Origin: Halomarina oriensis
Lineage (GTDB): Archaea > Halobacteriota > Halobacteria > Halobacteriales > Haloarculaceae
Length of the DNA stretch: 64,000 bases
Direction of reading: 5' to 3'
Assembly: GCF_009791395.1 (NCBI RefSeq)
Contig: NZ_WSZK01000015.1
Span: 744,001-808,000 of the forward strand
Shown here: positions 16,727 through 26,772 of the stretch, piece by piece
Layout: each line of letters begins with the position of its first letter
Position numbering within the stretch: the stretch's first letter is position 1
Notes under the pieces: model-generated
Database searches by the model: none
What the model was told of the DNA's origin: nothing
What the model saw: the letters and a program-made list of their open reading frames with translations, nothing else
Made by a program: the position numbers and the translations under genes

Positions 16727-17017
16727 ACCGCCCTCCATGACATGTGACGGAATCCACTACCCGGCCGCTTAGTGTTTTCGTAAAACGGTTTCGTTCGTGC
16801 TGGTTATTGCCACTCCAGAGGAGTCCTGCATCGAACTCGTGTCTTCGGCGACCCGAATTACTCCACAAGCGTCGGTTCTACGCGAGTGAACTGGACACCG
16901 CGGGGGTCGGGTTGTCTCTACACGTCGGATTCCGAACGAACGTTCACCACGGACCGGTTCGCCGTCGCTCGCCGTTCGACACGACGGGTCGCTCCGGCGT
17001 GTCCGGGGCTGTCGTCC

Positions 17018-17953
17018 TCAGTCGCTCGACCCGGCGCGGGCGGTGACGCGGGCCTCCTCGACGCTCGCGCCGTCACGGACGAGCGCCTCGACGAACAGTT
17101 CACCGGCCTTGTACGACGAGCGGACCATCGGTCCCGAAGCACAGTAGAGGAAGCCGAACTCCTCCTCGGCGACCCGCTCCCAGACGTCGAACGTGTCGGG
17201 GTGGACGTAGTCGAACACTTCGAGGTGCGACCGGGACGGCTGGAGGTACTGGCCGAACGTCACCACGTCGACGTCGGCCTCGTGGAGGTCCGACAGCGCC
17301 TGGTAGACCTCGTGGTCGTACTCGCCGACGCCGAGCATCAGCGAGGTCTTCGTGTAGATGTCGGACTCCTCGCTGACCTGTTCGAGCACCGCGAGCGACT
17401 GCTCGTAGGTCGCCCGGCGGTCACGGACCGGCCACTGGAGACGTTCGACCGTCTCGACGTTGTGTGCGACGACGTCCGGTCCGGCCTCGACGATCCGCCG
17501 GACGGCCTCTCGGTCGCCCGCGAAGTCGGGGATGAGGACCTCGACGAGGATGGAGGGGTCGCGGCGCTTTATCTGGCGGATGGTCTCGGCGAAGTGCGCC
17601 GACCCGCCGTCTTCGAGATCGTCGCGGTCGACGCTCGTCAGGACGACGTACTCCAGGCCGATTTCGGCGACCGCCTCGGCGACGTTCGCGGGTTCGTCTT
17701 CGTCCAGCGGTTCCATTCCGCCGGTCTCCACGTCACAGAAGTTACAGCCACGCGAGCAGCGGTCGCCCATCAGCATGAACGTCGCCGTCCCCGGTCCGTC
17801 GCGGCCGCTCCAGCACTCCCCGAGGTTCGGACAGTTCGCCTCCTCACAGACCGTGTGGAGGTCGTGGTCCCGGAGGGTCCGTTTGATCTCGGTGTAGCGC
17901 TGACCCGACGGTGGCCGCATCTTCAGCCAGTCGGGTTTGCGCCGGTAGCTCAT
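17018..17953 (-). CDS. lipA: Lipoyl synthase
   Basis: A 311-aa radical-SAM enzyme that inserts two sulfurs into protein-bound octanoyl chains. Both iron-sulfur motifs are present: the auxiliary cluster CEEANCPNLGEC (about 36-47) and the radical-SAM CSRGCNFC (about 66-73). The C-terminal RSSYKAGE is the conserved serine ligand region. It lies directly upstream of pdhABC on the same strand and has its own promoter-like box (17976-17984), 23-31 bases before the ATG. Its natural client here is the lipoyl domain of PdhC. Confidence 0.95.
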   Translation of the reverse strand: MSYRRKPDWLKMRPPSGQRYTEIKRTLRDHDLHTVCEEANCPNLGECWSGRDGPGTATFMLMGDRCSRGCNFCDVETGGMEPLDEDEPANVAEAVAEIGLEYVVLTSVDRDDLEDGGSAHFAETIRQIKRRDPSILVEVLIPDFAGDREAVRRIVEAGPDVVAHNVETVERLQWPVRDRRATYEQSLAVLEQVSEESDIYTKTSLMLGVGEYDHEVYQALSDLHEADVDVVTFGQYLQPSRSHLEVFDYVHPDTFDVWERVAEEEFGFLYCASGPMVRSSYKAGELFVEALVRDGASVEEARVTARAGSSD

Positions 17954-17975
17954 ACGAGAGGGTTCGTCGGGCGAG

Positions 17976-17984
17976 GCAAAAGCG
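17976..17984 (-). promoter_or_regulatory. Promoter box CGCTTTTGC for lipA
   Basis: Located 23-31 bases upstream of the lipA ATG on the minus strand, matching the boxes before DP1 and other genes here. Confidence 0.5.
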
Positions 17985-18026
17985 TGCGGATTGTCACGGT
18001 CGGTCGTGGGGGCGTCCCGCCGCGCG

Positions 18027-18917
18027 TCACCGCGTCCCGTCGTCCGCGACGCCGTCGTCGCTCGCCAGCCACCCCAGCAGGTCGCCGACGGCCGCCGGTG
18101 ACGCGACGTGGTGGGCGTCGTCGGGGCCGTCCTCGCCGACGAACACCGCGACCCCGCGGTCGGCGGCCGCCTCCAGTCCGGTCTGGTCGCTGCGGTCGTC
18201 GCCGACGTAGACGACCAGCGGGTCGGTGGGGGCGTCGCGGCCGTGTTCGTCCGCGACCTCGTCGGCTAGCGCCGCGACGGCCGCCCCCTTCGTCGCGTCG
18301 CTGGCCGGTCCGACCTCCAGCACCTCGCGGCCCCGCGAGACGTGGAGTCCGCCCGCGCGGTCGGCGACACGTCCGACCGTCTCGGCGATGCGGTCGTAGC
18401 GGTCCTCGGGGACGTTCCGGGTGTGGACCGCGAGCGACCAGCGCTTGTCCTCGATTTCGATGCCCGCGGTCCACCCCAGTTTGTCGACCAGTGTGTCGCG
18501 GACGCGTGCGAGTCGCCTCTCGGTCCGTCTCGCGTCCGGATGGACTCGAACCCCGTCCTCTTCCGGCCGGGTCCGTTCGAGGCCGGCGTTCCCGACGTAG
18601 TGGACTCGTCCGACGCCGACGCGGTCACGGACGTCGGCCAGTTCGCGGCCACTCACGACGGCGACGGTGACGTCGTCGCGCGCGCTCAGTTCGTGGAGGC
18701 GCTCCCGGTTCCCCGGTCGAATCGTCGCGGCGTCGGGGTCGGCGACGATGGGCGCGAGCGTCCCGTCGAAGTCGAGACAGAGGAGGACGTGTTCGTGTGA
18801 ACGCAGGGCGCTCGTGAGACGGTCGCGCAGGTCGGCGTCCGACGTGCTCGGCGGGGCGCAGTCGGTCTCACCCGCCGCTCCGTCGGTCGTGTCCGGTCCC
18901 GACCACCGTTCGCTCAT
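18027..18917 (-). CDS. otsB: Trehalose-6-phosphate phosphatase
   Basis: A 296-aa HAD-superfamily phosphatase. Motif I is LDFDGTLAPIVADPD at about residue 48, motif II VAVVSGRELADV, then EIEDKRWSLAVHTRN, EVGPASDATKGAAV and motif IV VVYVGDDRSDQTGLEA. It removes phosphate from trehalose-6-phosphate, giving trehalose, a compatible solute in haloarchaea. The ATG at 18917 overlaps the otsA stop by four bases (ATGA), so the pair is translationally coupled. The very long open frame upstream is otsA read out of frame. Confidence 0.92.
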   Translation of the reverse strand: MSERWSGPDTTDGAAGETDCAPPSTSDADLRDRLTSALRSHEHVLLCLDFDGTLAPIVADPDAATIRPGNRERLHELSARDDVTVAVVSGRELADVRDRVGVGRVHYVGNAGLERTRPEEDGVRVHPDARRTERRLARVRDTLVDKLGWTAGIEIEDKRWSLAVHTRNVPEDRYDRIAETVGRVADRAGGLHVSRGREVLEVGPASDATKGAAVAALADEVADEHGRDAPTDPLVVYVGDDRSDQTGLEAAADRGVAVFVGEDGPDDAHHVASPAAVGDLLGWLASDDGVADDGTR

Positions 18918-20419
18918 CGGTCGTGGGCCTGGCGGACCGCCTGAGCCTCGCCGAAGATGTCGCTCATCCACTGCTCGATGTCGTTGGCCGCGACGGCCGC
19001 CCGCAGGTTCGCCATCCGCTCGCGGCGGTCCTCCTCGGGCATCGTCACTGCCGTCTCGATGTGCTCGGCGAACGACGCGGTGTCGTAGGGGGCGATGGAG
19101 AGCGCGAACTCGCCGAGCTCGTCCTCCGCGCCCGCGAGTTCGCTGAGCAGGAGTACGCCGGGGTCGCCCGTCTGGGCGGCGATGTACTCCTTGGCGACGA
19201 GGTTCATCCCGTCGCGGATGGGCGAGACGATGGCGATGTCGGCGTGGCGATACAGGCCGTACAGCCGAGTCGTCGAGAGGTGGCTGTCGACCCGCACGAC
19301 GGGCCGCCAGTCGTCGGTGCCGAACCGGTCGTTGATACGCTCGATGGCCTCCTCGACCCGGTCGGCGACGTCGCCGTACGCCGGGATGCGCGAGCGACTC
19401 TCGCTCAACTTCTGGACGTGGGTCAGTTCGCCGCGCCACTCGGGGTTGTCCTCGAAGAACCGTTCGAGCGCGTCGAGGCGTTCGGGGATGCCCTTCGTGT
19501 AGTCCAGTCGGTCGACACCGACCGAGAGCGTCACGTCGGGGTCGACGCCGATCTCGCGGGCGAAATCCGTCCACTCCTCGTCGGTACAGGCGTCGGCCTC
19601 CGCCTCGATGGTGTCGACGTCGACGCCCATCGGGAACGCCCGGACGCGCGTCGTCTCGCCGTCGCGGTGGACCTCGCCGGTCCGGTCGTCGACGGTGGCG
19701 TCGTCGAAACACGCCGCGACGCAGTCGAGGAACGCCTCGCAGTACCGGGGGACGTGAAAGCCCAGCAGGTCGTTGGCGAGCAGTCCGTCGAGGAGCGCCT
19801 CGCGGACCGGACAGGCACGGAACGTCTCCCAGTCGGGCCACGGGATGTGCCAGAACTGCAGTAGCGTCGCGTCGGGTGCCTGCTCGCGTACGTGTCGCGG
19901 CGCGAGGCCGAAGTGGTAGTCCTGGAACCAGACCACCGAGTCCGGGCCGACACCCTCGGCGACGGCGTCGGCGAACGTCTCGTTGACCGCCCGGTACTGC
20001 GCCCAGTGGTCGTCGTCGTACGCCATCGTCTCGACCAGGCCGTGACTCAGCGGCCAGAGCACCTGGTTGGCGAACCCGTAGTAGTAGCCCTCCACGTCCT
20101 CGTCGTCCAGCCAGACGCGCCGGAGCGTGTACGAGGGGTCGTCGGGCGGGACACGGACGCAGTCGTCGCCGTCGACGACCGCTCGGTCGGCGTCGCCGTC
20201 GCCCCACGCGACCCAGGTCCCGTCGACGCGCTGGACCACGGGGTCCAGTCCCGCGGTCAACCCGCCGACGGGCCGGTCGGTGACGACGTTCCCCGCCTCG
20301 TCGTAGCGGTGTCGGTACGGCTGTCGGTTCGAGACGACGAACAGGTCGTCGGTCACCCGCGCTCTCTCGTCTCGTTCGTCGGCCACGGCGGTCCGGGCGG
20401 CCCCGGTGAGTTCCGTCAT
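18914..20419 (-). CDS. otsA: Trehalose-6-phosphate synthase (GT20)
   Basis: A 501-aa retaining glycosyltransferase of family GT20. Recognisable parts are the N-terminal [74 protein letters not shown] (donor site) and [16 protein letters not shown]. It joins UDP- or GDP-glucose to glucose-6-phosphate. I start it at the ATG 20419 (MTELTG), eight codons inside the longest frame. First gene of otsAB. About 380 bp of non-coding DNA separate it from the divergent MATE gene. Confidence 0.92.
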   Translation of the reverse strand: MTELTGAARTAVADERDERARVTDDLFVVSNRQPYRHRYDEAGNVVTDRPVGGLTAGLDPVVQRVDGTWVAWGDGDADRAVVDGDDCVRVPPDDPSYTLRRVWLDDEDVEGYYYGFANQVLWPLSHGLVETMAYDDDHWAQYRAVNETFADAVAEGVGPDSVVWFQDYHFGLAPRHVREQAPDATLLQFWHIPWPDWETFRACPVREALLDGLLANDLLGFHVPRYCEAFLDCVAACFDDATVDDRTGEVHRDGETTRVRAFPMGVDVDTIEAEADACTDEEWTDFAREIGVDPDVTLSVGVDRLDYTKGIPERLDALERFFEDNPEWRGELTHVQKLSESRSRIPAYGDVADRVEEAIERINDRFGTDDWRPVVRVDSHLSTTRLYGLYRHADIAIVSPIRDGMNLVAKEYIAAQTGDPGVLLLSELAGAEDELGEFALSIAPYDTASFAEHIETAVTMPEEDRRERMANLRAAVAANDIEQWMSDIFGEAQAVRQAHDR

Positions 20420-20801
20420 CAGCCGGCCACCTCGCCGCCACACCCGGCGTCGGTGTAACGGGCGTCCGCCGGTTCGTCCCCTCGTTCGGCCTCTCCGCTC
20501 GCCCCCGTCCTCGCACGCTCCCGACGGGCGCTCGCCCGCCGTCCTCGGTCGGTCGGCTGTGTCATGTCCTGTCTGTCAAACGGCCGAGCGAAGACTATCC
20601 CCTTCTGCCTGTATGGGCCAACCCCTTTTAGGCGAAAACGGGTTTCGTGACCGTCCAGCGACCCGTTCTGTCTCGTCGGCCGGTCGGTCTCTCCCGACGA
20701 CGACACGCCGCCGCCGCTCTCGTGACCGGCGCTCTCTCCGAAGGGACGTTCACGAGTTAAATTGCAAAAATTAATAACGTGTGTGGCAAAATCGGGCATA
20801 G
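20420..20801. other. Divergent intergenic region otsA / MATE transporter
   Basis: No gene is supported. It holds the promoter of the MATE gene (AAAAATTAATAA at about 20766-20777) and a segment around 20610-20660 with CCAACCCCTTTTAGGCG that could serve otsA on the other strand. The rest is low-complexity GC-rich sequence. Confidence 0.5.
20766..20777 (+). promoter_or_regulatory. TATA box of the MATE transporter gene
   Basis: AAAAATTAATAA lies 25-36 bases before the ATG at 20802 and is the strongest AT stretch in the intergenic region. Confidence 0.6.
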
Positions 20802-22241
20802 ATGTTCGACCTCTCGCCAGACGACATCACCGAGGGGCCCGTGTTGCGGGCGATGCTCGTGCTGGCGGCTCCGTTGCTGGTGCAGAACCTCGTCCAGGTC
20901 GTCCAGCAGGTCGTCGACCTGTTCTGGCTCGGCCGCCTCAGCGACGCCGCCGTCTCGGCTATCGGCCTGACGCTCCCGCTCATCACGCTCCTGTTCGCGC
21001 TCACGGTGTACGTCCCGCTGGTCGGGACCCAGATTCTCGTCTCACAGCGCGTCGGAACCGACGACGTCGTGGGTGCACGCCGGGCGATGTTCACGGGGCT
21101 GTTCGTGGCGTCCGTCTCGGCCGTCGTCGGGGGAGCGGTCGTCTTCTTCGGCGCTCGGCCGATGCTCGAAACGCTCACGCTGGTCCGGCCGAGCGCGTCG
21201 GGGGAGGCGGCGGCGCTCGAACTGGCGGCCACCTACGTCCGCGTCACCGCTCTCGGCCTCCCCCTGCTCTTGCTCTCGGACACGACCGAGGGCGCGTTCC
21301 TCGGGTGGGGTGACTCGAAGACGGCGATGCGGATGAACGTCATCGCCGTCGTCGTCAACGTCGTCCTCGACCCGGTGCTCATCTTCGGGGTCACTCTCGG
21401 CGGCGTCGAGTTCGCCGGGCTCGGTATCGCTGGCGCGGCGTTGGCGACCGTCGTCGGCTACACCGTCGGCGGGTCGTACGGCTACGTCAGGGTCGCCCGT
21501 GGCGCACACGGCGGGATGCTCTCGCGGGCGACGGCGACGGTCGACTGGGGAGAGGTCCGGGAGATGTTCGACGTCGGCGGTCCCATCGCGGGCCAGAACG
21601 TCGTCAAGCAGGTGGCGGACGTGCTGCTCGTGACCGTCGCCTTCGCCGTCGGCGGTGCTCCCGCACTCGCGGCGTGGGCCGTCGGCTTCCGTGTCGCCTC
21701 GCTCGCGGTCATCCCGGCCACCGGGATGCAGCAGGCAGCCCAGAGCGTCATCGGCCAGAACCTCGGGGCTGGCTACGTCGGCCGTGCCCACCGCGCGACG
21801 TGGCAGGGAGCGATTCTCGCCGCCGTCGGACTCGGCGTCCTCGGCGTCGTCCAGTGGTTCCTCCCCGGTCTCATCATCGAGACGTTCGCACCGACGCTCT
21901 CGGCGCGCGGGAGCGAGTTCACCGCGCTGTACCTCCGCATCCTCGCGGTCGGCTACCCCGCGATGGGTGCGATGTACCTCTTCCAGGCCGGCTTCAACGG
22001 CGCGAGTCGGACGAGGACGAGCTTCGTCGCCAGTCTCGGCCAGCACTGGGGCGTCCGCGTCCCGGTCGCCGTCCTCGGGTCGGGCGTCCTGGGTACGTTG
22101 GCGGTCGGATTCGGCATCGCCGCCGTGTTCTGGGCGGTGACGCTCTCTAACGTCGCCGCCGCCGTCGGCCTCGGTCTCTACTACTACTACTCGACCGAAC
22201 GGGGGATGCTCGACCGGGCCGCGGAAGCGGCAGCGGCGTAG
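20802..22241 (+). CDS. MATE-family efflux transporter
   Basis: A 479-aa integral membrane protein with twelve hydrophobic segments in two homologous halves, typical of MATE drug/Na+ antiporters. N-terminal features: PLLVQNLVQVVQQVVDLFWLG and VGTQILVSQRVG. The second half repeats this with GPIAGQNVVKQVADVLLV and IPATGMQQAAQSVIGQNLGA. Substrate is unknown; likely organic cations exported in exchange for Na+ or H+. Leaderless, with a clear TATA box. The C-terminus ends in a poly-Ala/Glu tail. Confidence 0.9.
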   Translation: MFDLSPDDITEGPVLRAMLVLAAPLLVQNLVQVVQQVVDLFWLGRLSDAAVSAIGLTLPLITLLFALTVYVPLVGTQILVSQRVGTDDVVGARRAMFTGLFVASVSAVVGGAVVFFGARPMLETLTLVRPSASGEAAALELAATYVRVTALGLPLLLLSDTTEGAFLGWGDSKTAMRMNVIAVVVNVVLDPVLIFGVTLGGVEFAGLGIAGAALATVVGYTVGGSYGYVRVARGAHGGMLSRATATVDWGEVREMFDVGGPIAGQNVVKQVADVLLVTVAFAVGGAPALAAWAVGFRVASLAVIPATGMQQAAQSVIGQNLGAGYVGRAHRATWQGAILAAVGLGVLGVVQWFLPGLIIETFAPTLSARGSEFTALYLRILAVGYPAMGAMYLFQAGFNGASRTRTSFVASLGQHWGVRVPVAVLGSGVLGTLAVGFGIAAVFWAVTLSNVAAAVGLGLYYYYSTERGMLDRAAEAAAA

Positions 22242-22332
22242 GCGACCGTCCGCTCCGTTCGCTCCCGACTCGTTCGCGGACGCGTAGTTCGCCAATCGCT
22301 AGGTCTTTGGCCGCCCGCTCCCGTCACCACCT

Positions 22333-24672
22333 GTGAACGTCGCCGAGCGCCTCCCGAAGTTCGCCGACGCCTTCCCGTTCGACTCGTTCAATCGGATGCA
22401 GGCGTCGGCGTACCCGGCCATCATGGAGCGCGACGAGAACGTCGTCGTGAGCGCCCCGACCGCCAGCGGGAAGACGGCGCTCGCCGAACTCGCCATCTGC
22501 AAGACGCTCGCAGACGGGGGCACGGCCCTGTTTCTCGCCCCGCTTCGCGCACTGACCAACGAGAAGGAGAGCGAGTGGGAACGCTTCGAGGAGATGGGCT
22601 ACTCCGTCTACGTCGTCACGGGTGAACGCGACCTGAGCCCACGACGCGCCGAACGCGCCGACATCCTCGTGATGACCCCGGAGAAGGCCGACTCCGCGAC
22701 CCGCAAACACGACTCCGCACGCTACGGCTTCATCCGGGACGTCGACTGCTGTGTCATCGACGAGGTCCACCTGCTCGACTCCGATAGACGAGGCGCGGTG
22801 CTGGAGGTCACTATCTCGCGGCTCCGGCGACTGTGTGGCCCGCGTATCGTGGCGCTGTCGGCGACGATGCCGAACGTCGACGACGTGGCGCGCTGGCTCG
22901 ACGCGCCCCCCGAGTGTACCTTCGAGTTCGACGACGCGTATCGCCCCGTCCCCCTCGAAGCCAGCGTCAAGACCTACTCGCGGGGGGACAACCCGTTCGC
23001 CGACAAGTACCGCCGCCTGTATCGGGCGCTGGACCTCGCGGAACCCCACATCGGCGACGGCGGGCAGGCGCTCGTCTTCGTCGCCTCCCGGCAGGACACC
23101 GTCCGCGCCGCCGAGAAGGCCCGCGACGAACTCGCCAAGCGCGACGTCCCGATGGGCGCACGCGGCGACTACGACTTCCACACCGAAGCCCAGGAGCTGC
23201 AGAACCAGACGCTCCGCAAGTCCGTCCTCGACGGCGTGGGCTTCCACCACGCCGGCCTCGCCAAGGGTGACAAGGACCGCGTCGAGGAGTGGTTCAAGCG
23301 CGGCGACGTCCAACTGCTGTTCTCGACGTCGACGCTCGCGTGGGGTGTCAACCTGCCAGCGAGATGCGTCGTCATCCGCGACACCAAGCTCCACGACCCG
23401 CTGGAGGGCGAGGTGGACATGAGCCCCCTCGACGTCCTCCAGATGCTCGGCCGCGCCGGGCGACCGGGCTACGACGACGCGGGCTACGCCTACGTCGTCT
23501 GCCAGTACTCCGACAAGCAGCGGTACGAACAGCTACTCAGCGAGGGCAAGGAGATAGAGTCCAGACTCGCGGGCGAACTCGACGCGCACCTCAACGCCGA
23601 GATCTCGCTCGGGACGATTCGGGACTTAGAGGACGTGATGGACTGGCTGGAGACCACCTTCTACTACGTTCGGGCGCAGTCCGCCCCCGACGGCTACGAC
23701 TTCGGCGGCCGCCTGCGCGAGCGGGTCCGCGAGACGCTCTCCAGACTCGTCGAGTCGGGGTTCGTCGAGACGGGGACGGACCTCGGCGTCGAGGGGACGG
23801 CGCTCGGCCGCCTCGCCTCGCGGTACTACCTCCGCCTCGACACCGCCGAGCGGTTCGCCGACCTGGCGGCGCGCGAGTCGGTCGACGAGGGTGCGGTCCT
23901 CGAATGCGTCGCGGGCGCGGCGGAGTTCGACAGCGTCTCGTGTCGCTCGGCGGAGCGAGACGCCGTGAACAGTATCCTGAGCGGCTCCGACTCGCTGGAC
24001 GACGACGGCCACCGGAAGGTGCTCGCCATCCTCCGGGCGAGCATGACCGGGTCGACGCCGGGTGAACTCCAGAGCGACGCGTGGGTCATCCGGCAGAACG
24101 CGCTCCGCCTGCTCGCCGCGCTCCGGGAGTTCCTCGACACGTTCGACGCGCCCGTCGCCGCGAACCTCGCCCGACGCACCGAGGCACGAGTCGAACACGG
24201 CGTGAGTGCGGGTGCAGTCGGTCTGACCGCCATCGACGGCGTGGGCGCGGGTCGTGCCCAGCGCCTCGCCGACGAGGGGATGGTCACGCCCGCGGACGTC
24301 GTCGCCGCCGGCCAGGAGGGCCTCGTCGACGCCGGGATGTCCGAGGGCGTCGCCGAGACGCTGCTCCGGAACGCCCGTGACCTCCCGGTCGTCGAGGTGG
24401 AGTGGGGCGAGTTCCCGTCCTCGGTCGGTCGCGGCCAGAACGACATGCGCGAACTCCGCGTCCGGTCGACGGCCGGCGGCGCACGGGCGAACGTCGCCGT
24501 CACGGTCAACGGCGTCGAGATGGCCGACACGACGGCGTACCTCGGGGAGACCACCGTCCCGGCGGCCGTCTTCGGCGGCAGCGCCGACGAGATGACCTTC
24601 GAGGTGACCGTCGCGTTCCCTGACCTGCCGGTGTCGCCGGTCTCCGAGTCCCGAACGGTCCGGGTGGAGTAA
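22333..24672 (+). CDS. Ski2-type DEAD/DEAH helicase (Hel308/Brr2-like)
   Basis: A 779-aa superfamily 2 helicase. Motif I is APTASGKTAL (about 42-51), Ia LAPLRALTNEK, II IDEVHLLD, III ALSATMPN, IV-V around LVFVASRQDT and STSTLAWGVNLPA, VI MLGRAGRPGYD. A winged-helix/ratchet region follows, then a helix-hairpin-helix (TAIDGVGAGRAQRLADEGM) and a C-terminal beta-sandwich (about 690-779) like the Sec63/FN3 part of Brr2 helicases. Role inferred: DNA repair or RNA remodelling. GTG start at 22333. The C-terminal beta-sandwich distinguishes it from classic Hel308. Confidence 0.88.
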   Translation: MNVAERLPKFADAFPFDSFNRMQASAYPAIMERDENVVVSAPTASGKTALAELAICKTLADGGTALFLAPLRALTNEKESEWERFEEMGYSVYVVTGERDLSPRRAERADILVMTPEKADSATRKHDSARYGFIRDVDCCVIDEVHLLDSDRRGAVLEVTISRLRRLCGPRIVALSATMPNVDDVARWLDAPPECTFEFDDAYRPVPLEASVKTYSRGDNPFADKYRRLYRALDLAEPHIGDGGQALVFVASRQDTVRAAEKARDELAKRDVPMGARGDYDFHTEAQELQNQTLRKSVLDGVGFHHAGLAKGDKDRVEEWFKRGDVQLLFSTSTLAWGVNLPARCVVIRDTKLHDPLEGEVDMSPLDVLQMLGRAGRPGYDDAGYAYVVCQYSDKQRYEQLLSEGKEIESRLAGELDAHLNAEISLGTIRDLEDVMDWLETTFYYVRAQSAPDGYDFGGRLRERVRETLSRLVESGFVETGTDLGVEGTALGRLASRYYLRLDTAERFADLAARESVDEGAVLECVAGAAEFDSVSCRSAERDAVNSILSGSDSLDDDGHRKVLAILRASMTGSTPGELQSDAWVIRQNALRLLAALREFLDTFDAPVAANLARRTEARVEHGVSAGAVGLTAIDGVGAGRAQRLADEGMVTPADVVAAGQEGLVDAGMSEGVAETLLRNARDLPVVEVEWGEFPSSVGRGQNDMRELRVRSTAGGARANVAVTVNGVEMADTTAYLGETTVPAAVFGGSADEMTFEVTVAFPDLPVSPVSESRTVRVE

Positions 24673-24683
24673 CGCGGTTCGAG

Positions 24684-24839
24684 CGAGCGCCAGCGAGCGA
24701 GAACCGCGGGAACCCGAACGGCGAACACAGTGAGCCGTGAGGAGCGTGAAGCAACGACCGACGAGCGCCAGCGAGCGAGAACCGCGGGAACCCGAACGGC
24801 GAACGCAGTGAGCCGTGAGGAGCGCGAAGCAACGACCGC
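24684..24839. repeat. 78-bp tandem duplication after the helicase gene
   Basis: Two head-to-tail copies, 24684-24761 and 24762-24839, differ at only a few positions. The unit is rich in CGAGCG/GCGAGC words and lies between the helicase stop and the next start. No ORF is supported within it. Confidence 0.85.
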
Positions 24840-24883
24840 CCTCTTACGAGCGTTCTTCAACCAGCACGCGACCAGCGAGGGCC

Positions 24884-25609
24884 ATGTCCGGAAGCTTCCG
24901 ACTGTTCGCCGGCGAGTGTACGACCGAGTTCGAGGGCACCGGCCCGCGCGCCAACTGCCAGCGCGGCCACGTCGTCTGTCTCGTCAAACCCGACGACACC
25001 GTGCTGGTCCACGACGCGGACGGCTACCAGCCGGTCGCGTGGCTCACGCGTCCCGAGGCGCTGACCGTCGAGTCCGACCCGGTCCGAATCGTCGCCCGCG
25101 ATGGCGACCAGCGTCTTCGGGTCACGGTCCACGAGGAGTACGCGCTGAGCAGCGTGCCCGCGAGCGCCGCCGGAACGCCCGTCGGTTCCTGTCCGGGCTG
25201 TGGCGGGTCGCTCGTCCGCACGAAGGGGGGCGTGGTCTGTGTCGACTGCGACGTGCGCTACGGCCTGCCGGGGGACGCGTCGGTGCTCGACGAGACGTGT
25301 GACTGTGGGCTGCCACGGATTCGGGCCGAACGCGGGGCGACGTTCGAGGTCTGTCTGGACCGCGAGTGTGAGTCGCTGGACGCGGCGGTGAAGGAGGCGT
25401 TCGACCGCGCGTGGGACTGTCCGGAGTGTGGCGACGACCTGCGTATCATCCGTCGTGGCGGGTTGCTCGCTGGCTGTGACGCCTACCCCGACTGTGAGAC
25501 GGCGTTCTCGTTCCCGCGCGGGGTCGTCGCGGGCACGTGTGACTGCGGGCTGCCGGCGTTCCGGACGGGGTCGGGGAGCGCTCGCTGTCTGGACGCGACC
25601 TGCGAGTAG
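24884..25609 (+). CDS. NucS N-domain protein with four C4 zinc fingers
   Basis: A 241-aa protein. Residues 1-75 match the N-terminal DNA-binding domain of the mismatch endonuclease NucS (GHVVCLVKPDDTVLVHDADG, then PVAWLTRPEALTVE). The nuclease domain is absent. Instead come four zinc-binding cysteine clusters: CPGCGG/CVDCD, CDCG/CLDREC, CPECGDDLRIIRRGG/CDAYPDC (topoisomerase C4 type) and CDCG/CLDATC. Inferred role: single-strand or branched-DNA binding. ATG at 24884, following the tandem duplication. Confidence 0.78.
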   Translation: MSGSFRLFAGECTTEFEGTGPRANCQRGHVVCLVKPDDTVLVHDADGYQPVAWLTRPEALTVESDPVRIVARDGDQRLRVTVHEEYALSSVPASAAGTPVGSCPGCGGSLVRTKGGVVCVDCDVRYGLPGDASVLDETCDCGLPRIRAERGATFEVCLDRECESLDAAVKEAFDRAWDCPECGDDLRIIRRGGLLAGCDAYPDCETAFSFPRGVVAGTCDCGLPAFRTGSGSARCLDATCE

Positions 25610-25679
25610 TCACCCACCGGGCGACGGCCCGATACGGCGGAGGCGGACCGTTCATGGTGGTGGCGCCGACAGGTACCGT

Positions 25680-26681
25680 ATGAACGCAGCGCTCGACGGC
25701 GACGTCGTACATCTGTCGGCCCCCGGTCGCCAGCGGTTCTACGACAACCGCGGCTACGGGCATCCCGACGGCGACGCTCTGGACCTCGCGCCGGTGGAGG
25801 CGGCTCACCTCCTCTTCCGGGGGGACATCGAGAGCGTCGACGGCATGGACTTCCGGTCGTTCCTGGCGACGACCGACTGCACGCTCGACTTCCTGGTCTA
25901 CAAGGACCTCCGTGACCGCGGGTTCTACCTCTCGCCCGCCCGCTGGTACGACGACGGCCTCTCGGCGGACTTCGTCGTCTACCCGCGCGGCGACGGGCCG
26001 TGGGACGACGGTATCGAGTACCGGATGCGCGTCGTCGGCGAACGCGAACGCGTCGCGGCGTCCTCGCTCGACCAGACGCTCGCCGTCGTCGACGAGGAGT
26101 CCGAGATAACGTACCTCGGTGTCGACGACCCCGACATCACCGGGTCGAGCGACACCGACCTCCCGAGCGACGTCTACGGCGCACTGCTCGCCGACCGCGT
26201 CGTCCTCTGGGACCCGCCGGCGGACCTCTACCGACAGGCGTTCTACGGCCGGCCGCTCGACGGCCGCGAGGCGGACGGCCCGCTCCAGTGTTCCCTGCTC
26301 GAAGCGGCCTACCTCGCCGAACGCGGGGCCGTCAGCGTCGACGCCGAACACGCCGGCATCGTCGAGCGCGGCCGGCAGGTCGAGGGCGACCGGTTCGACC
26401 GCCGCCTCGCCGTCTACCGCGAACTGCGCGAGCGTGACGTCGTCCCCAAGACCGGCTTCAAGTTCGGGTCGGACTTCCGGACCTACGCCGACGTCGAGAG
26501 CGCCGACGATTTGGGGCACTCGGAGTTCCTCGTCCGCGTCGTCGGGTGCGACCACGAGTTCGCCCCGCGTGATTTGGCGCTCGACGTGCGACTGGCCCAC
26601 GGCGTCCGCAAGACCATCGTCTTCGCGCTGGTCGACGGGAGTGAGGTGGAGTGGGTGTCGCTGTCCCGACTGACGCCGTAG
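25680..26681 (+). CDS. endA: tRNA-intron splicing endonuclease
   Basis: A 333-aa fused-type archaeal EndA with two homologous repeats. The N-terminal copy (about 1-165) keeps the fold but lacks catalytic residues. The C-terminal copy contains the catalytic Tyr in FKFGSDFRTY, His in LGHSEFLVRVV and Lys in LAHGVRKTIVF. It cuts bulge-helix-bulge motifs in intron-bearing tRNAs and in rRNA precursors, such as the 16S and 23S processing stems of the operon in this window. ATG at 25680. Confidence 0.92.
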   Translation: MNAALDGDVVHLSAPGRQRFYDNRGYGHPDGDALDLAPVEAAHLLFRGDIESVDGMDFRSFLATTDCTLDFLVYKDLRDRGFYLSPARWYDDGLSADFVVYPRGDGPWDDGIEYRMRVVGERERVAASSLDQTLAVVDEESEITYLGVDDPDITGSSDTDLPSDVYGALLADRVVLWDPPADLYRQAFYGRPLDGREADGPLQCSLLEAAYLAERGAVSVDAEHAGIVERGRQVEGDRFDRRLAVYRELRERDVVPKTGFKFGSDFRTYADVESADDLGHSEFLVRVVGCDHEFAPRDLALDVRLAHGVRKTIVFALVDGSEVEWVSLSRLTP

Positions 26682-26688
26682 TCTCCTG

Positions 26689-26713
26689 GCACACGCCGTC
26701 GCGGCGAGTGTGC
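26689..26713 (+). terminator. Hairpin after endA
   Basis: GCACACGCCG and CGGCGAGTGTGC form a stem with a TCG loop and a two-base bulge, starting 8 bases after the endA stop. No T run follows. Confidence 0.35.
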
Positions 26714-26731
26714 GGCGACGTGGTATGCGAA

Positions 26732-26740
26732 CCGTTTTGC
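26732..26740 (+). promoter_or_regulatory. Promoter box CCGTTTTGC for trpS
   Basis: Located 33-41 bases before the trpS ATG, slightly further than the usual 23-32, implying a short leader. Confidence 0.4.
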
Positions 26741-26772
26741 CGACGCCCGCCGCCTCCCAGACAACGACCGCC

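Noticed and set aside
18027-20516. 829-codon minus-strand frame spanning otsB and otsA
   Set aside because: Only its last 296 codons (otsB) are real; the rest is Arg/Pro-rich otsA in the wrong frame.
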